A stretch of DNA of 64,000 nt, taken from NCBI RefSeq assembly GCF_000685355.1, contig NZ_JHET01000004.1, positions 219,710-283,709 on the forward strand, given 5' to 3'. Origin of the DNA: Microbacterium sp. CH12i. Lineage in GTDB: Bacteria > Actinomycetota > Actinomycetes > Actinomycetales > Microbacteriaceae. The position numbers and the translations under genes were made by a program. Shown piece after piece: positions 38,098 to 47,197 of the stretch; position 1 is the first letter of the stretch; each line of letters begins with the position of its first letter. The notes beneath the pieces are model-generated. The model was not told the DNA's origin. It was given only the letters and a program-made list of their open reading frames with translations, and made no database searches.

Positions 38098-38290
38098 TCA
38101 CAACTCATTTATTGCAAAGTCGCTTCCGCCACATGCAGTGTGTTTCGTCCCGATCGAAATTTGAGCAAACCGCGTAGGCTCTTGAAAATGAAGCAAGATC
38201 GGGAACCGATGTTCCGAGGCAGATTCCCCGGAGGGCTCTACTTGCCGCGGGGGCGGGCTTGGGCGCGGCGGGGCTCTTGGCCCGGCCGAG

Positions 38291-38805
38291 GTGCTGCAGG
38301 CACCTGGCCTGAATACAGTCCTCTACTGGTCGATTGCAGTACTACTGCTCCTGATGCTCGGCGGTGCTATCGGGTGGGCTGGGGTCCGTTGGCGTGGGCA
38401 CTCGCACAACGTCGATGCCGATCCACGGCGCCTCGCGGGAACTGCCAGCAGTCACGAGGTGGTGACCAGTGCATCCACGAAGGCGCTCCTGCGCCGGGCT
38501 GTGACGCTGCGCCTTCGCTGGATCAGCCAAAGCCCGAGGACGTGGGCTACCTGCTCGGGCGTTCGCACGGCAAACAAGTATGGGCCAGCGTCGAAGACTC
38601 GATCCTTCTCATCGGCCCGCCGCGTTCGGGTAAGGGCCTACACATTGTGATCCCGGCGATCCTCGATGCGCCGGGTGCAGTGGTGACGACGTCGACCCGG
38701 CCCGACAATCTGACGGCAACGATGCGGGCACGCGAACGGGTCGGTCCGGTCGCCGTATTTGATCCTCAGCAGCTTGCCGAAGGCGTCTCCTCTGGGCTGC
38801 GGTGG
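38291..38805 (+). pseudogene. VirD4/TraG-type conjugation coupling protein, truncated
   Basis: The 5' part from GTG 38291 has one membrane helix (VLYWSIAVLLLLMLGGAIGW) and a linker ending TKALLRRAVTLR. After one lost base near 38515 the next frame gives DQPKPEDVGYLLGRSHGKQV and the Walker A region LLIGPPRSGKGLHIVIPAIL, then VTTSTRPDNLTATMRAR and VAVFDPQQLAEG. This is the start of an actinobacterial TraG-like T4SS coupling ATPase. At GLRW, near 38800, it stops and runs directly into the excisionase gene; Walker B and the C-terminal two thirds are gone. Confidence 0.8.
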
Positions 38806-38969
38806 AGGTCGCCTCGTACCTGAAGGTCTCCGAATCGACACTGTCTCGGTGGCGCTCCGCAGAGACCGGACCACCATTCATCAAGCTCGGCGGTATCGCC
38901 CGATACCGGCTCGAAGCAATCGACGAATGGCTGCAGAACTTGGAGCCGCACCATGGCCCGCCCAACTGA
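38802..38969 (+). CDS. Excisionase-like helix-turn-helix protein, probably lacking its natural N-terminus
   Basis: A 55-residue product from GTG 38802, VEVASYLKVSESTLSRWRSA then GIARYRLEAIDEWLQNL, a MerR/AlpA-like winged helix of the kind that directs integrase towards excision. It overlaps the integrase start by 17 bases, the usual xis-int layout. The first residues of the family fold (typically LLTxxEVAxxL) coincide with the junction to the truncated VirD4 gene, so the start may be an accident of the fusion. Confidence 0.65.
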   Translation: MEVASYLKVSESTLSRWRSAETGPPFIKLGGIARYRLEAIDEWLQNLEPHHGPPN

Positions 38970-40181
38970 GCCAATGCCGGAGTCCTCACCCCGTCCGGTG
39001 CCACCGATCGGGGTGAGGATCTCCACCGACATGGAACGACGCTCCTACGGAATTCGAGCGCGGGCACGCTGGACCGATCCGCTCACCAAGCAGCGCGTGA
39101 TCCGTGCCGAGATCGTGAAGGACGAGGCAACCGCACGGGCATTCTTCGAAACGCTCCGGAACTCTTCGGTCAAGGGAATGGACGTCTCCATGACGCTGGA
39201 GTTCTTCACCTCGATCGACGATCGATGGGCACGCGGCCTCGATATGACCTCCACCGGAGACAACTACCGGTATGGTCTTCGGCTACGAGTGCTCCCGGCG
39301 CTTGGCCATCTGCCCGTCACGCAAATCACCGCTGGAATGATCGACCGCACGATCGATGACTGGGAGAAGCAATACGGCGCATCGACGATCAAGAACACCA
39401 TCGCGCCACTCGTGCGGGTGCTCGACGAAGCCGTTCGCGATGGTCTGATCACAATCAATCCCGCCAAGCACCGGGCGAAGCGGAGTCTCCACCGAAACGC
39501 CTTCCGAGTGCAACCAGCCGAAGATGCTGCCCCGCGCGCACACGCGATCCCTGACCTGCAGAAGCTGAACCAGCTCGCCTCTGCCTGCGGCGACGTCCAT
39601 CAGTCCTATTCAGACTTCGTGATGCTCGCCGCTCTACTGGCAGCACGCTCTTCAGAAGTCTCCGGACTTCAAGTCGGAGACGTGGACTTCACAAAGAACC
39701 TCGTCATCATCAGACGACAGGTCTTCCCCGGAAGAGGCGGCCTCATCACCAAGCCAACCAAGAGCCGCAAAGAGCGTCGCGTGCCGATTCTCGACCCACT
39801 CCGGCCGTCCTGAAACGACTCTGCGCGTTCAAGCAATCGGACGCACCACTCCTCGTCGGTCCGCGTGGCGGCTTCCTCACGACAGTCACCGTTCGCGACG
39901 CCACCAGCTGGGACCAGGTCGTTGCTGACCTCGGCCTGCCCAACCTCACCCGGCACGGCCTCCGACACACCGGTGCCACCTGGCTCGCCGACGCCGGAGT
40001 CCCCCTCCATGTCCTCCAAGAGATCCTCGGACATGCCTCAATCGAGACAACACGCGGCTACCTCCACCCCGATGACCGCCACCTCGCATCCGCCGCAGAA
40101 CAAGCCAACGCCTTCCTCAGCAGAGACGCCCGCCCGAACACTTCAGGACGGCCACGGCAAGGCACCGGACGTGGACTGTGA
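38953..40181 (+). CDS. Tyrosine site-specific recombinase (integrase 1), frame disrupted at about 39807
   Basis: Phage/ICE-type integrase of about 409 residues. An SAM-like core-binding domain lies at about 75-170, and the catalytic domain holds Arg in AARSSEVSGL, the HGLRHTGATWL box (His-x-x-Arg) and the tyrosine in LGHASIETTRGYLHPD. One base is lost at DPLRP near 39807; restoring it gives VLKRLCAFKQSDAPLLVG and reaches the stop at 40181. The gene points at the att1 site 195 bases downstream, the arrangement found in elements that integrate into tRNA genes. Confidence 0.9.
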
Positions 40182-40209
40182 GCGGCTCAGTCGTGGGTTT
40201 CCACCGTTC

Positions 40210-40313
40210 TGGTCCCCTTTTGGTCCCCTTATCCACAGACAGGGCATCGCGACGGATTCTGTCATCCACAGGTCGACCACGCATACCTGTCCAGGGGGAC
40301 CAGAGGGGGACCA
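40210..40313. repeat. Integrase arm-type repeats between integrase 1 and att1
   Basis: Two tandem GGTCCCC units at 40210-40230 and, in inverted orientation, two GGGGACC units at 40293-40313. The 21-base unit pair at 40210 recurs without mismatch at 48940-48960, to the right of att2. Such short repeats near a core site usually bind the N-terminal domain of tyrosine integrases. Confidence 0.6.
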
Positions 40314-40337
40314 GAGAAAACGATGTTCAGAAACAAC

Positions 40338-40373
40338 AAATCCCTGATGGAAATTGCTTCTCATCAGGGATTT
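40338..40373 (-). terminator. Hairpin terminator beside att1
   Basis: AAATCCCTGATG pairs perfectly with CATCAGGGATTT (12 bp, loop of 12). On the minus strand it follows the tRNA-Pro 3' end sequence, as expected for a tRNA terminator, and it may also stop transcription from integrase 1. Confidence 0.7.
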
Positions 40374-40376
40374 TCT

Positions 40377-40411
40377 GTCGGGCTGACAGGATTTGAACCT
40401 GCGACCCCTTG
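40377..40411 (-). other. att1: 35-bp copy of a tRNA-Pro 3' end
   Basis: On the minus strand the sequence is the T-arm and acceptor end of a proline tRNA (AAGGGGTCGCAGGTTCAAAT, then CCTGTCAGCCCGAC). It is identical to 48804-48838. The 5' part of the tRNA, including the anticodon, is absent. It is therefore an attachment-site core and not a working tRNA gene. Confidence 0.8.
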
Positions 40412-40708
40412 GAGGTTTTCTGACCTCATCGAAAGCTTGCGGAATTCTCTAGTTTTCCCTGGTCGTACGGGGAATCGAGTGACTCTCCTCGGGCTAGTCT
40501 ACCCAGTCGCTGGCGATCAGTCACGGGTGATTGAGATGAGTAATTGATGATCTCCACTTGACTGCGTATCAAGCCCTGACCTGCCTCTCCCGAAGCAGTT
40601 CCACCATGAGTCTCTACTACACTCCGAGTGCGGCAGCGAACCAGCAGCGGTCGGCGTTAGCCTCGCCGCAATCCCGCTCTGGATCACAACAGACTTAATC
40701 AACACCAC
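40412..40708. other. Non-coding start of the inserted island
   Basis: About 300 bases between att1 and the kinase-like gene. I see no conserved reading frame, RNA gene or strong inverted repeat in it. Confidence 0.5.
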
Positions 40709-41176
40709 TTAGCTGACCACTTCGAGCGGTCCTTCCTCGGACGTCGGCGGTTCGAAACGCTCAAAGTATTCAGTCGCCGTCTGCTTGGTGAGAGGCCAAT
40801 CGTCTGCCTGCCTGCCGCGCCTGTTACCGACCCGGCTCAGGATGGTCTCAAGGCTCGTAGCGATGTAAACAGTCTCCGGCACGATGCCCTCGGGTGCGAG
40901 TATCGCTCGGAACTCATCCCGTTGTCGCCGGAACCAGAATCCGAAGTCGAGCACGACATCGTTCCCCGCCGCGACATGGCGCAGTAAGCGCGCCTTCAGC
41001 TCTGCGACCACTTCGGCGGAGGGCATGGTCGTGATTCCGCGATCCCAGAACTCAACCTCGAAAGACAACCGTCTCCAGCCCTCACTCTCCAAGCGCTTGG
41101 CGTAGGTGGTCTTTCCTGCACCACCTGGCCCACACATCATCACGACGCGAGGCCCTAAAGTCTTGTTGATTACCAC
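40709..41176 (-). CDS. P-loop kinase-like protein (AAA_33/zeta-toxin fold)
   Basis: About 155 residues with Walker A MMCGPGGAGKTTYAKRLESE near the N-terminus, a strand-aspartate pair DVVLDFGFWFRRQRDEF and a lid-like end, SRVGNRRGRQADDWPLTKQT. The family includes nucleoside/antibiotic kinases and zeta-type toxins. It stands alone at the left end of the island, and no antitoxin-like partner is visible. The frame extends to 41233; the GTG at about 41176 is my choice, without strong support. Confidence 0.65.
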   Translation of the reverse strand: MVINKTLGPRVVMMCGPGGAGKTTYAKRLESEGWRRLSFEVEFWDRGITTMPSAEVVAELKARLLRHVAAGNDVVLDFGFWFRRQRDEFRAILAPEGIVPETVYIATSLETILSRVGNRRGRQADDWPLTKQTATEYFERFEPPTSEEGPLEVVS

Positions 41177-41470
41177 CGGCCTGATATTACACTCCACCAC
41201 TGATATTGAGACGTGAAACGCGCCGCTCAGCACCGATCAGGCTCAGATCGAACCCGACCAAAACAGACTAACCGCTTTACATTTCAGTCGGCTTATACCG
41301 GTGAAGGGGGCGTATTGGAATGGGGCGAATAGGTAGTGTCGAGCAGTCAGGGTGATCCATCCGCGGAAATGCACGTCTCGCTCTGCACTTCAGCGGACGT
41401 GAGTAGGCGTTAGTAATGGAGCTTGGTGCCGCCCGCCAGTTCCGCGCTCTCGGCTGCTGATGAGCCGTGC

Positions 41471-42196
41471 TTATGCCGTGCCAGACAGACGGCGCGACGG
41501 CTTCGCCTCTCCGAGGGGCGCGATGAGGCCCAGTCGGGTGGCCATGCCGTCGAGGAAAAGGTCCAGACTTGTGTGCAGTTGGGCGTCGTTGAAGCTCACC
41601 AGGTCGGCGTGGGCGAGGCGTCGCAGGATGGTGAGGCTGGTCGGGTCGGCTTCGTCGAGTGCGTGCTGCAGTTCGGGGAGCTGAGGGTGCCCGCTGGATC
41701 GTTCGGCGACGAGGCGCTCCCGGGCGATCGCTCCGGCGAGGGTTGCGAGTGCGGCGAGGCTGCTGGCGGCGGTTTCGTCGTCGAATCCGGCGGCGATCAT
41801 GATGCGCAGCGTGTCTTCGACCGGTTCGAGCAGGGCGACGTTCGCCGAGGTGAGCCGAATGTAGACCCCGAGACCCTTCGAGGCGAGCACGGCGTCGTGC
41901 ATGGACAGGGCGAGGAGGCGGCAGGCTTGCCGCCAGTCCGCGTCGGGTGGGATGGTGACGGGTCCGAGATTGCCCACGAACGCGTCGAGAGCGATCAGTT
42001 CACGGAGGGTGTCGAGGTCGCTGACGTGGTGGTGCACCGCGGCCCGGTCCACTCCGAGGCGGTCGGCGACGGCCTTCACCGTGATCGTCTCGGCGTCGAG
42101 TCCTCGAGCCGCGTCGACGATCCGCGCGGTTGTGAGTCCTGCCCGGCTGCCGCGCCCGCGTCTGCTCGGGGAAGACGACGGATTCGTATCTGCCAT
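41471..42196 (-). CDS. TetR family transcriptional regulator
   Basis: A 241-residue repressor with the N-terminal helix-turn-helix LTTARIVDAARGLDAETITV, VKAVADRLGVDRAAVHHHVS and a helical ligand domain with a TetR_C-like alanine-rich end. It is divergent from the SDR/esterase operon with a 106-base gap that must hold both promoters, so it very probably controls that operon. Inducer unknown. The frame is intact. Confidence 0.87.
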   Translation of the reverse strand: MADTNPSSSPSRRGRGSRAGLTTARIVDAARGLDAETITVKAVADRLGVDRAAVHHHVSDLDTLRELIALDAFVGNLGPVTIPPDADWRQACRLLALSMHDAVLASKGLGVYIRLTSANVALLEPVEDTLRIMIAAGFDDETAASSLAALATLAGAIARERLVAERSSGHPQLPELQHALDEADPTSLTILRRLAHADLVSFNDAQLHTSLDLFLDGMATRLGLIAPLGEAKPSRRLSGTA

Positions 42197-42302
42197 GCGT
42201 GCAGTCTAGGCTCGATGACATTGAATTCACGCCCATGAATATCTACTATTGGGAGACGGGTGTCCGCTACGCGACGCCGTTCGTCTCAAAGGAGCTCACC
42301 CA

Positions 42303-43318
42303 ATGGCAGATACCACGAAGTCTTTGACCGCCCACAGCACGGTCGGGACATGGCTGGAACACCCGGTGGGTGGTCCGCTGATCCGGGGGCTGCTGCAGCA
42401 GGCCGGCGTCGGTGACGATGCGCTCGGCCCCGTCAGTGGGCTGCCGTTGCAGCAACTGGTGGTGATGAGCCAGGGGAAGATGCCGCAGCAGGTCGTCGAC
42501 GACCTGGTGCTGCAAGCCAACGGCGGGGTCGCGCCCGAGGAGACCGAGACGTCGGGGTGGGTGGAGAAGGTCACCTTGGGACGCTTCACCGGCAAGACGG
42601 TCGTCGTGACCGGCGCGGCCGGGGGTATCGGTCGGGCGACCGCCGAGCGGATCGCCCGCGAGGGCGGACGTGTCGTGGCCGTCGACATCAGCTCGGACCG
42701 ACTCGAAGGACTTGCGGCGGCGTTACCGGACGCGGAGATCATCACGTGGTCGGTGACATCGCGAAGCAGGACGACATCGACGCGATCGTCGCCGCGGCCG
42801 AAGGGCGGATCGATGGGCTGGCGAACGTCGCGGGGATCAACGACGACTTCTCGCCGTTGCACGAGACCAGCGACGAGACCTGGGATCGGGTGATCGCGAT
42901 CAACCTCACCGGCGGGTTCAAGCTGTCCCGCGCCGTCATCCCGCTCATGCTCGCGGCCGGCGCCGCGCGATCGTCAACGTCACCTCCGAGGCCGGCCTGC
43001 GCGGCAACGCGTCCGGCAACGCCTACACGGTGTCCAAGCACGGGGTGATCGGCCTGACCCGCAGCGCCGCGTTCATGTACGGACCTCAGGGGATCCGGGT
43101 CAACGCGGTCGCCCCGGGCGGTGTGGCCACCGGCATCCCGATGCCCTCCCACCCGTCGGAGGCAGGATCTGCCCGGCTGGCGCCGTTCCAGAGCCGCGAT
43201 CCCCTCGATCGCGACCGCGGAGCAGCTGGCCGCGTCGATCACGTTCCTGCTCAGCGACGACGCCGTGAACATCAACGGCGCCATCCTGCCCTCGGATGGC
43301 GGATGGTCGGTGCAGTAA
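42303..43318 (+). CDS. Short-chain dehydrogenase/reductase, frame disrupted three times
   Basis: SDR enzyme of about 338 residues with an extra N-terminal domain of about 90 residues (LTAHSTVGTWLEHPVGGPLI). Cofactor motif TGAAGGIGRATAERIAREGG, then ANVAGIN, catalytic YTVSK in NAYTVSKHGVIGLTRSAAFM and the end DDAVNINGAILPSDGGWSVQ. Three single-base losses, near 42748, 42965 and 43195, break the frame; each repair gives family-like sequence on both sides. ATG 42303 has AAAGGAG upstream. It is the first gene of the TetR-controlled operon, followed four bases later by an esterase. Confidence 0.85.
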
Positions 43319-43321
43319 CCC

Positions 43322-44259
43322 ATGGACCTCACCAAAGTCGACCCCGCCCTCCGGGACGCCACCCGGAAGCTTCCCGTCCCCGACGCGTCCAAGACGCTCA
43401 TGCGCACCGTGATCCGTCTCGCGACCCGCGTGATGCGCGTCCCCAAGACCGAGACGGTCACCGTCAGCACAATCAAGGCCGACGGCATCCGGCTTCGCAT
43501 CTACACGCCCGACACCCGCCAGAACGATGGAGGCCTATTCTGGATCCACGGCGGCGGGCTGCTCTACGGTGACGCTCGGCAAGATGAAGTCCTCTGCGCG
43601 CAGACCGCGCGAGATCTCGGGATCACCGTCGTCTCCGCCAACTACCGCTTCGCCCCCGACCACCCGTTCCCCGCCGCGCACGACGATGTCCGCGCCGCCT
43701 GGCGATGGGTGCAGGATCACGCATCCGAGCTCGGGGTGGACCGCACCCGGATCGTGATCGGCGGAGAGAGCGCCGGCGGAGGCCTCGCCGCCGCGCTCGT
43801 CCAGCGTCTCCACGACGACGGCGGGGTGCAGCCGATCGGGCAGTGGCTGTTCGCCCCCATGATCGATGACCGCACCGCCGCCGACACCTCACTCGACGAC
43901 ATCGACCACTGGATCTGGAACAACCGCGCCAACCGGGTCGGCTGGAGCGGCTACCTCCCCGGCACCTCCGGCACCGACGACGTGCCCGCATACGCGGCCG
44001 CCGCACGCCGCACCGACCTGACCGGGCTGCCACCGACCTACATCGCAGTCGGTGACATCGAGCTCTTCTACGCCGAAGACATCGACTACGCGTCCCGGCT
44101 CGAGGAGGCTGGCGTCCCCACCACACTCGACGTCATCCCGGGCGCACCGCACGGTTTGAGAACTGGGCTCGCGACAGCGAACCCGCGACAGCCTTGATGG
44201 ACCGGTCCCGCTCCTGGCTGGCCGGCATCTTCAACCGATCAACCGACGAGGCACGCTGA
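43322..44259 (+). CDS. Alpha/beta hydrolase, hormone-sensitive lipase family, frame disrupted at about 44157
   Basis: Carboxylesterase-like protein of about 312 residues. The oxyanion motif FWIHGGGLLYGD, nucleophile GGESAGGGLAAALVQ, acid region AVGDIELFYAEDIDYASRL and histidine APHGFEN are all present. One base is missing after PHG near 44157; the repaired end is ENWARDSEPATALMDRSRSW and stops at 44259, one base before the next gene. As read it ends at 44197. It presumably hydrolyses an ester formed from, or linked to, the SDR substrate. Confidence 0.88.
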
Positions 44260-44260
44260 C

Positions 44261-45183
44261 ATGGCCGTCCCCCTGTGGCTGGCTGACGGAATCGCGAAAC
44301 TGGCCCAAAAGGCGCCCGGCGCCCCGCGCCTGGCGCCGGGCGCCTTCACGGAGCTCCCCGCGATCACGGAAGAAGTCAGCATTCCCACCCGCCATGGAGC
44401 CATCACGGCCTTCCAGTATTCTCCGCCCGGAGGCCCGATCGGCAAGGGGGTGTACGTCAATTTCCACGGCGGCGGGTTCGTGTTACGGGCGGCGGGTTCG
44501 TGTTACGCCACCCGGAGCAAGACGATGCCCTCTGCCGATATATCGCGACCCACGCCGACGTGACCGTGGTAAACGTGGACTACATCCCCGCCCCACAATC
44601 GCGTTTCCCCGGGCCCGTCGAACAGGCCTACGACGTCGCCATCTGGGCGGCGGCTCCCGAACGGCCGTGGGATGGCAGCAGGCTTGCGGTTGGTGGACAG
44701 TCCGCCGGTGGCGCCCTCGCCGCCGGCGCGGCACGCCTCGCGTTCGAGGAGGGCACACCCCGGATCGGGTTGCAGGTGCTGATGTACCCGCCGCTGGACC
44801 TGACCATCCCTGCTGCGAGCAAGAAGGCGGGGGGCAAGGAGACGTTCCTGATCAGGATGGGACCGATCTTCGACACCGCCTACTGCCCCGACCCGCGCGA
44901 ACGCCAAGACCGACTCATCTCGCCCGCCGGCACAGGTGACACGGCCTCACTGGCCGGCATCGCGCCGGCACTGCTCATCACCGCACGCAAAGACATCCTC
45001 CGAGACGAAGGCGCCCGATACGCTGCACGGCTCCAGCAGGCGGGCTCGCTCATCGAGCACATCGACCTGCCCGATGTCGGACACGGGTTCAACATCCTCG
45101 GCGCCACACGAGAAGTCGTCCTACCCGTCTACGAGAAGATCGCCCACGCAACGACGCAGGCATTCACATCCGGTCGGCCATAG
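44261..45183 (+). CDS. Second alpha/beta hydrolase of the operon, frame broken by a 20-bp tandem duplication
   Basis: Hormone-sensitive lipase-type esterase. N-terminal part MAVPLWLADGIAKLAQKAPG, then KGVYVNFHGGGFVLR (HGGG oxyanion motif); the downstream frame gives RHPEQDDALCRYIATHADVT, GGQSAGGALAAGAARLA and HIDLPDVGHGFNILGATREV. The two parts are separated by an exact second copy of 20 bases, which changes the frame; deleting one copy gives FHGGGFVLRHPEQDD. Otherwise the gene is complete. Its paralogue lies immediately upstream. Confidence 0.82.
44468..44507 (+). repeat. Perfect 20-bp tandem duplication inside the second esterase gene
   Basis: GGCGGCGGGTTCGTGTTACG is present twice head to tail, covering the HGGGFVLR codons. 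Because 20 is not a multiple of three it destroys the frame. Confidence 0.92.
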
Positions 45184-45319
45184 ACACCACCCGGAGAAGA
45201 AGCCAGCCACTCCGCGGTAGTCTCGAGGCTGCGCTGGTGCGCGCCGCCTATCATCGACACCGTGAAGTCCTCCAAATCCGCCAGCGTCCGCTCCCACCGA
45301 TGTAGGGGATCTTTCTCCC

Positions 45320-45342
45320 CGATCTGCAAGACGCGTGGCAGC
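45320..45342 (+). repeat. Left copy of a 23-bp direct repeat (partner at 61312-61334)
   Basis: CGATCTGCAAGACGCGTGGC plus AGC is shared without mismatch with 61312-61334, in the same orientation and 16 kb apart. The flanks differ. It could be an attachment or target-site duplication, or a short stretch of a split gene. Confidence 0.7.
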
Positions 45343-45488
45343 ACCAGAGCGGGGGTTCTCAAGTGTCACCAGTCGGATGTAAGGTTCAGAAACTTCATCG
45401 AAGGCAGAGGGCTACTCAGTCGTCTGCGGCAGCTCGTTGGAGTGTGTGGGAGACAACTACGGTGCCTCCGCATTCTCTGCGAGACACA

Positions 45489-45524
45489 AAACAACGGTGA
45501 CGCAAATTTTGCGTCACCGTTGTT
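45489..45524. terminator. Bidirectional transcription terminator
   Basis: AACAACGGTGACGCAAA and its inverted complement TTTGCGTCACCGTTGTT meet almost without a loop, giving a perfect stem of about 14 pairs with a small T/A-rich loop. It separates the convergent esterase operon and AbiE pair. Confidence 0.8.
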
Positions 45525-45621
45525 CCTAGTGTGATCGGACCATAGCTACGGTTTTGTGCCGGAAGCGTTGATCGATCCCATACTTCCAAGGTACGCTCAC
45601 GTTCCCAATTCGTCCACAGAT

Positions 45622-46539
45622 CTACCGACTGTGATCCGTCCAAGCCCGCTCTGCGGCCTTCCAACTCCCCTTGACCGTCCCCAGCAACACGGGGTCACTG
45701 AAGCGGGCAACTTCGTTGAGTACGTCGGCGAAGGCTTCGGGGAGTTCCTTCTGGCGATTTACGCGTGTACGCCAGGCGCGCCACTTGGGTTGCGCACGCT
45801 CGGGCATCTCCGCGAGTGCCGGTAACACTGGAGCGAGGGTGACGCCTCGGTAAGCTGCCACGGCTTCCAGTGAGTTTCGGAGCGTGGCTGCTTCAACGGA
45901 GTGAAGGTGAGTAAGCGTGTAGACGTCAGCGAAGTCCCTCCAGCGCGTATTCCCCTCCCCTCGATCGATCGCGGTGACGATCTTCTCAGCGAGCACCATT
46001 GCGAGCGGATAGCCGAGCAGCGTAACCGGCGGTTGATCGAGTGGCACGATGCGCGGCAGCTCGATGAGTTGAGGAGCTGGCCATATCGGGTCACCGAAGT
46101 TGACGTCGATCCCGACAGTGAGCCGAGCACGACCGAGGTGACCGACGAGTCGCACGCGCACGCCAGCATATTCATCAGCATCACCGTCTCGAATGGCAGA
46201 TGCGATGATGCTGTCTGCGTCGAAGGCCACCCCGTCAGACAGTTCGATGGCGGCAATCTCACGCAACCGCCCGGCCACGTCATCGGCATCATTAGATAAC
46301 CCGGTGGCTTGGAGATCGATGTCTTTGGTAGGACGTCGTGCGGCGAATGCCGCCAACAGCACTCCCCCTTTGAGTACGAAGTCGTCTCGGTGCGGTGACG
46401 CGGCAATGCGAGCGAGAAGTGCTTCGAGCACATACAGGGTCTGCAGCTCTTGCACGTCGCCGCCCGTCTCACGTGCGAGTTTCTGAATCGCCAGGATCGC
46501 GTCACCATCGGGTGTGCCATGTTGTGGTTTCGGCGTCAT
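45622..46539 (-). CDS. abiEii: AbiEii/AbiGii nucleotidyltransferase toxin
   Basis: A 305-residue protein of the type IV toxin-antitoxin abortive infection family. The nucleotidyltransferase core is FVLKGGVLLAAFAARRPTKD followed by IDLQATGL (GG and DxD motifs), then LAMVLAEKIVTAIDRGEGNT and WRDFADVYTL, the K-x4-R-x-x-D-xx-D block of the family. Its start overlaps the antitoxin stop by four bases (ATGA). The toxin modifies tRNA or nucleotides in relatives and halts growth on phage infection. Confidence 0.9.
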   Translation of the reverse strand: MTPKPQHGTPDGDAILAIQKLARETGGDVQELQTLYVLEALLARIAASPHRDDFVLKGGVLLAAFAARRPTKDIDLQATGLSNDADDVAGRLREIAAIELSDGVAFDADSIIASAIRDGDADEYAGVRVRLVGHLGRARLTVGIDVNFGDPIWPAPQLIELPRIVPLDQPPVTLLGYPLAMVLAEKIVTAIDRGEGNTRWRDFADVYTLTHLHSVEAATLRNSLEAVAAYRGVTLAPVLPALAEMPERAQPKWRAWRTRVNRQKELPEAFADVLNEVARFSDPVLLGTVKGSWKAAERAWTDHSR

Positions 46540-47117
46540 AGGAGGATCTCCAGAGCGTTCCGTAGTGCAGGTCTACCTTTCGGGAAGCTCTTGGCAATGG
46601 TGAGCAATCGGGACGGGCTGTTCCCTTTGACACGGAGCCATCGTTTGAGCGTTTCGATTGCGAGGTCGCTGCCCCATTCATGACTGAGGCGGAACAGATC
46701 GATGATGGTGCGTTCCGCGGAATATAGTCCTATCGTTCTCCCACCAGGCAGCGCGTGTTCGCTACGGCCGATGTCGAAAGTTGCGGCACCGAAGTGGTGC
46801 CAACTGATCGGCGCGCTCCACACGGTCAATGGCTTAGTACCTCGCGGAATGGCGATGTTACTGCGCGTTGGAATCTCGTCGGTGAGGTCATGGATCGACA
46901 ACGCCGTCAGCAGGCAAAGTGTCGCTTGCGGTCGCTTTGCGCCGATTGCCATCCACGCGGCCGTAGTATCGTCCGTCGCGCCGGACCGCAGGAACTGACC
47001 AGGTGCGATCCGCTCGTAATCCTCAGCCTCGATCAGTCGCTCGAACTGCCTGCGCGTCAGCCCCTCGTCTGCGAGGTCTTTATATCCCAGCATGTCTGGC
47101 AGCAGTGCAGCATCCAT
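46536..47117 (-). CDS. abiEi: AbiEi-type antitoxin/regulator
   Basis: A 193-residue protein starting MDAALLPDMLGYKDLADEGL with an N-terminal winged helix (TRRQFERLIEAEDYERIAPG) and the AbiEi C-terminal domain (TLCLLTALSIHDLTDEIP, VWSAPISWHHFG, SAERTIIDLFRL). In the AbiE family it represses the promoter and neutralises the nucleotidyltransferase encoded immediately downstream. ATG 47117 has a GGAGGTG site; the longer frame to 47201 lacks one and would run into the integrase end. Confidence 0.88.
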   Translation of the reverse strand: MDAALLPDMLGYKDLADEGLTRRQFERLIEAEDYERIAPGQFLRSGATDDTTAAWMAIGAKRPQATLCLLTALSIHDLTDEIPTRSNIAIPRGTKPLTVWSAPISWHHFGAATFDIGRSEHALPGGRTIGLYSAERTIIDLFRLSHEWGSDLAIETLKRWLRVKGNSPSRLLTIAKSFPKGRPALRNALEILL

Positions 47118-47197
47118 GTTCACCTCCACTCGGTCATAAATAGCTACACATACAGTATACCTGTCACTGTTTCTGATCACCAGGGTTCCGAACCTCG

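Larger units (their letters stand above)
45184..45621. other. Intergenic region with a long repeat and a terminator
   Basis: About 440 bases between the second esterase and the convergent AbiE pair. It holds one copy of a 23-bp repeat (45320-45342) and a strong hairpin (45489-45524). A minus-strand frame (LPRVLQIGEKDPLHRWERTL) looks mildly coding but lacks family support and a credible start. Confidence 0.55.

Noticed and set aside
40377..40411. A functional tRNA-Pro gene at att1
   Set aside because: Only the T-arm and acceptor 3' strand are present; the D-arm, anticodon arm and 5' strand are missing. The same holds for att2 apart from the anticodon loop.
45129..45362. 77-residue minus-strand frame after the second esterase
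   Set aside because: It overlaps the esterase end and has no family match or ribosome site; only the 23-bp repeat in it is noteworthy.
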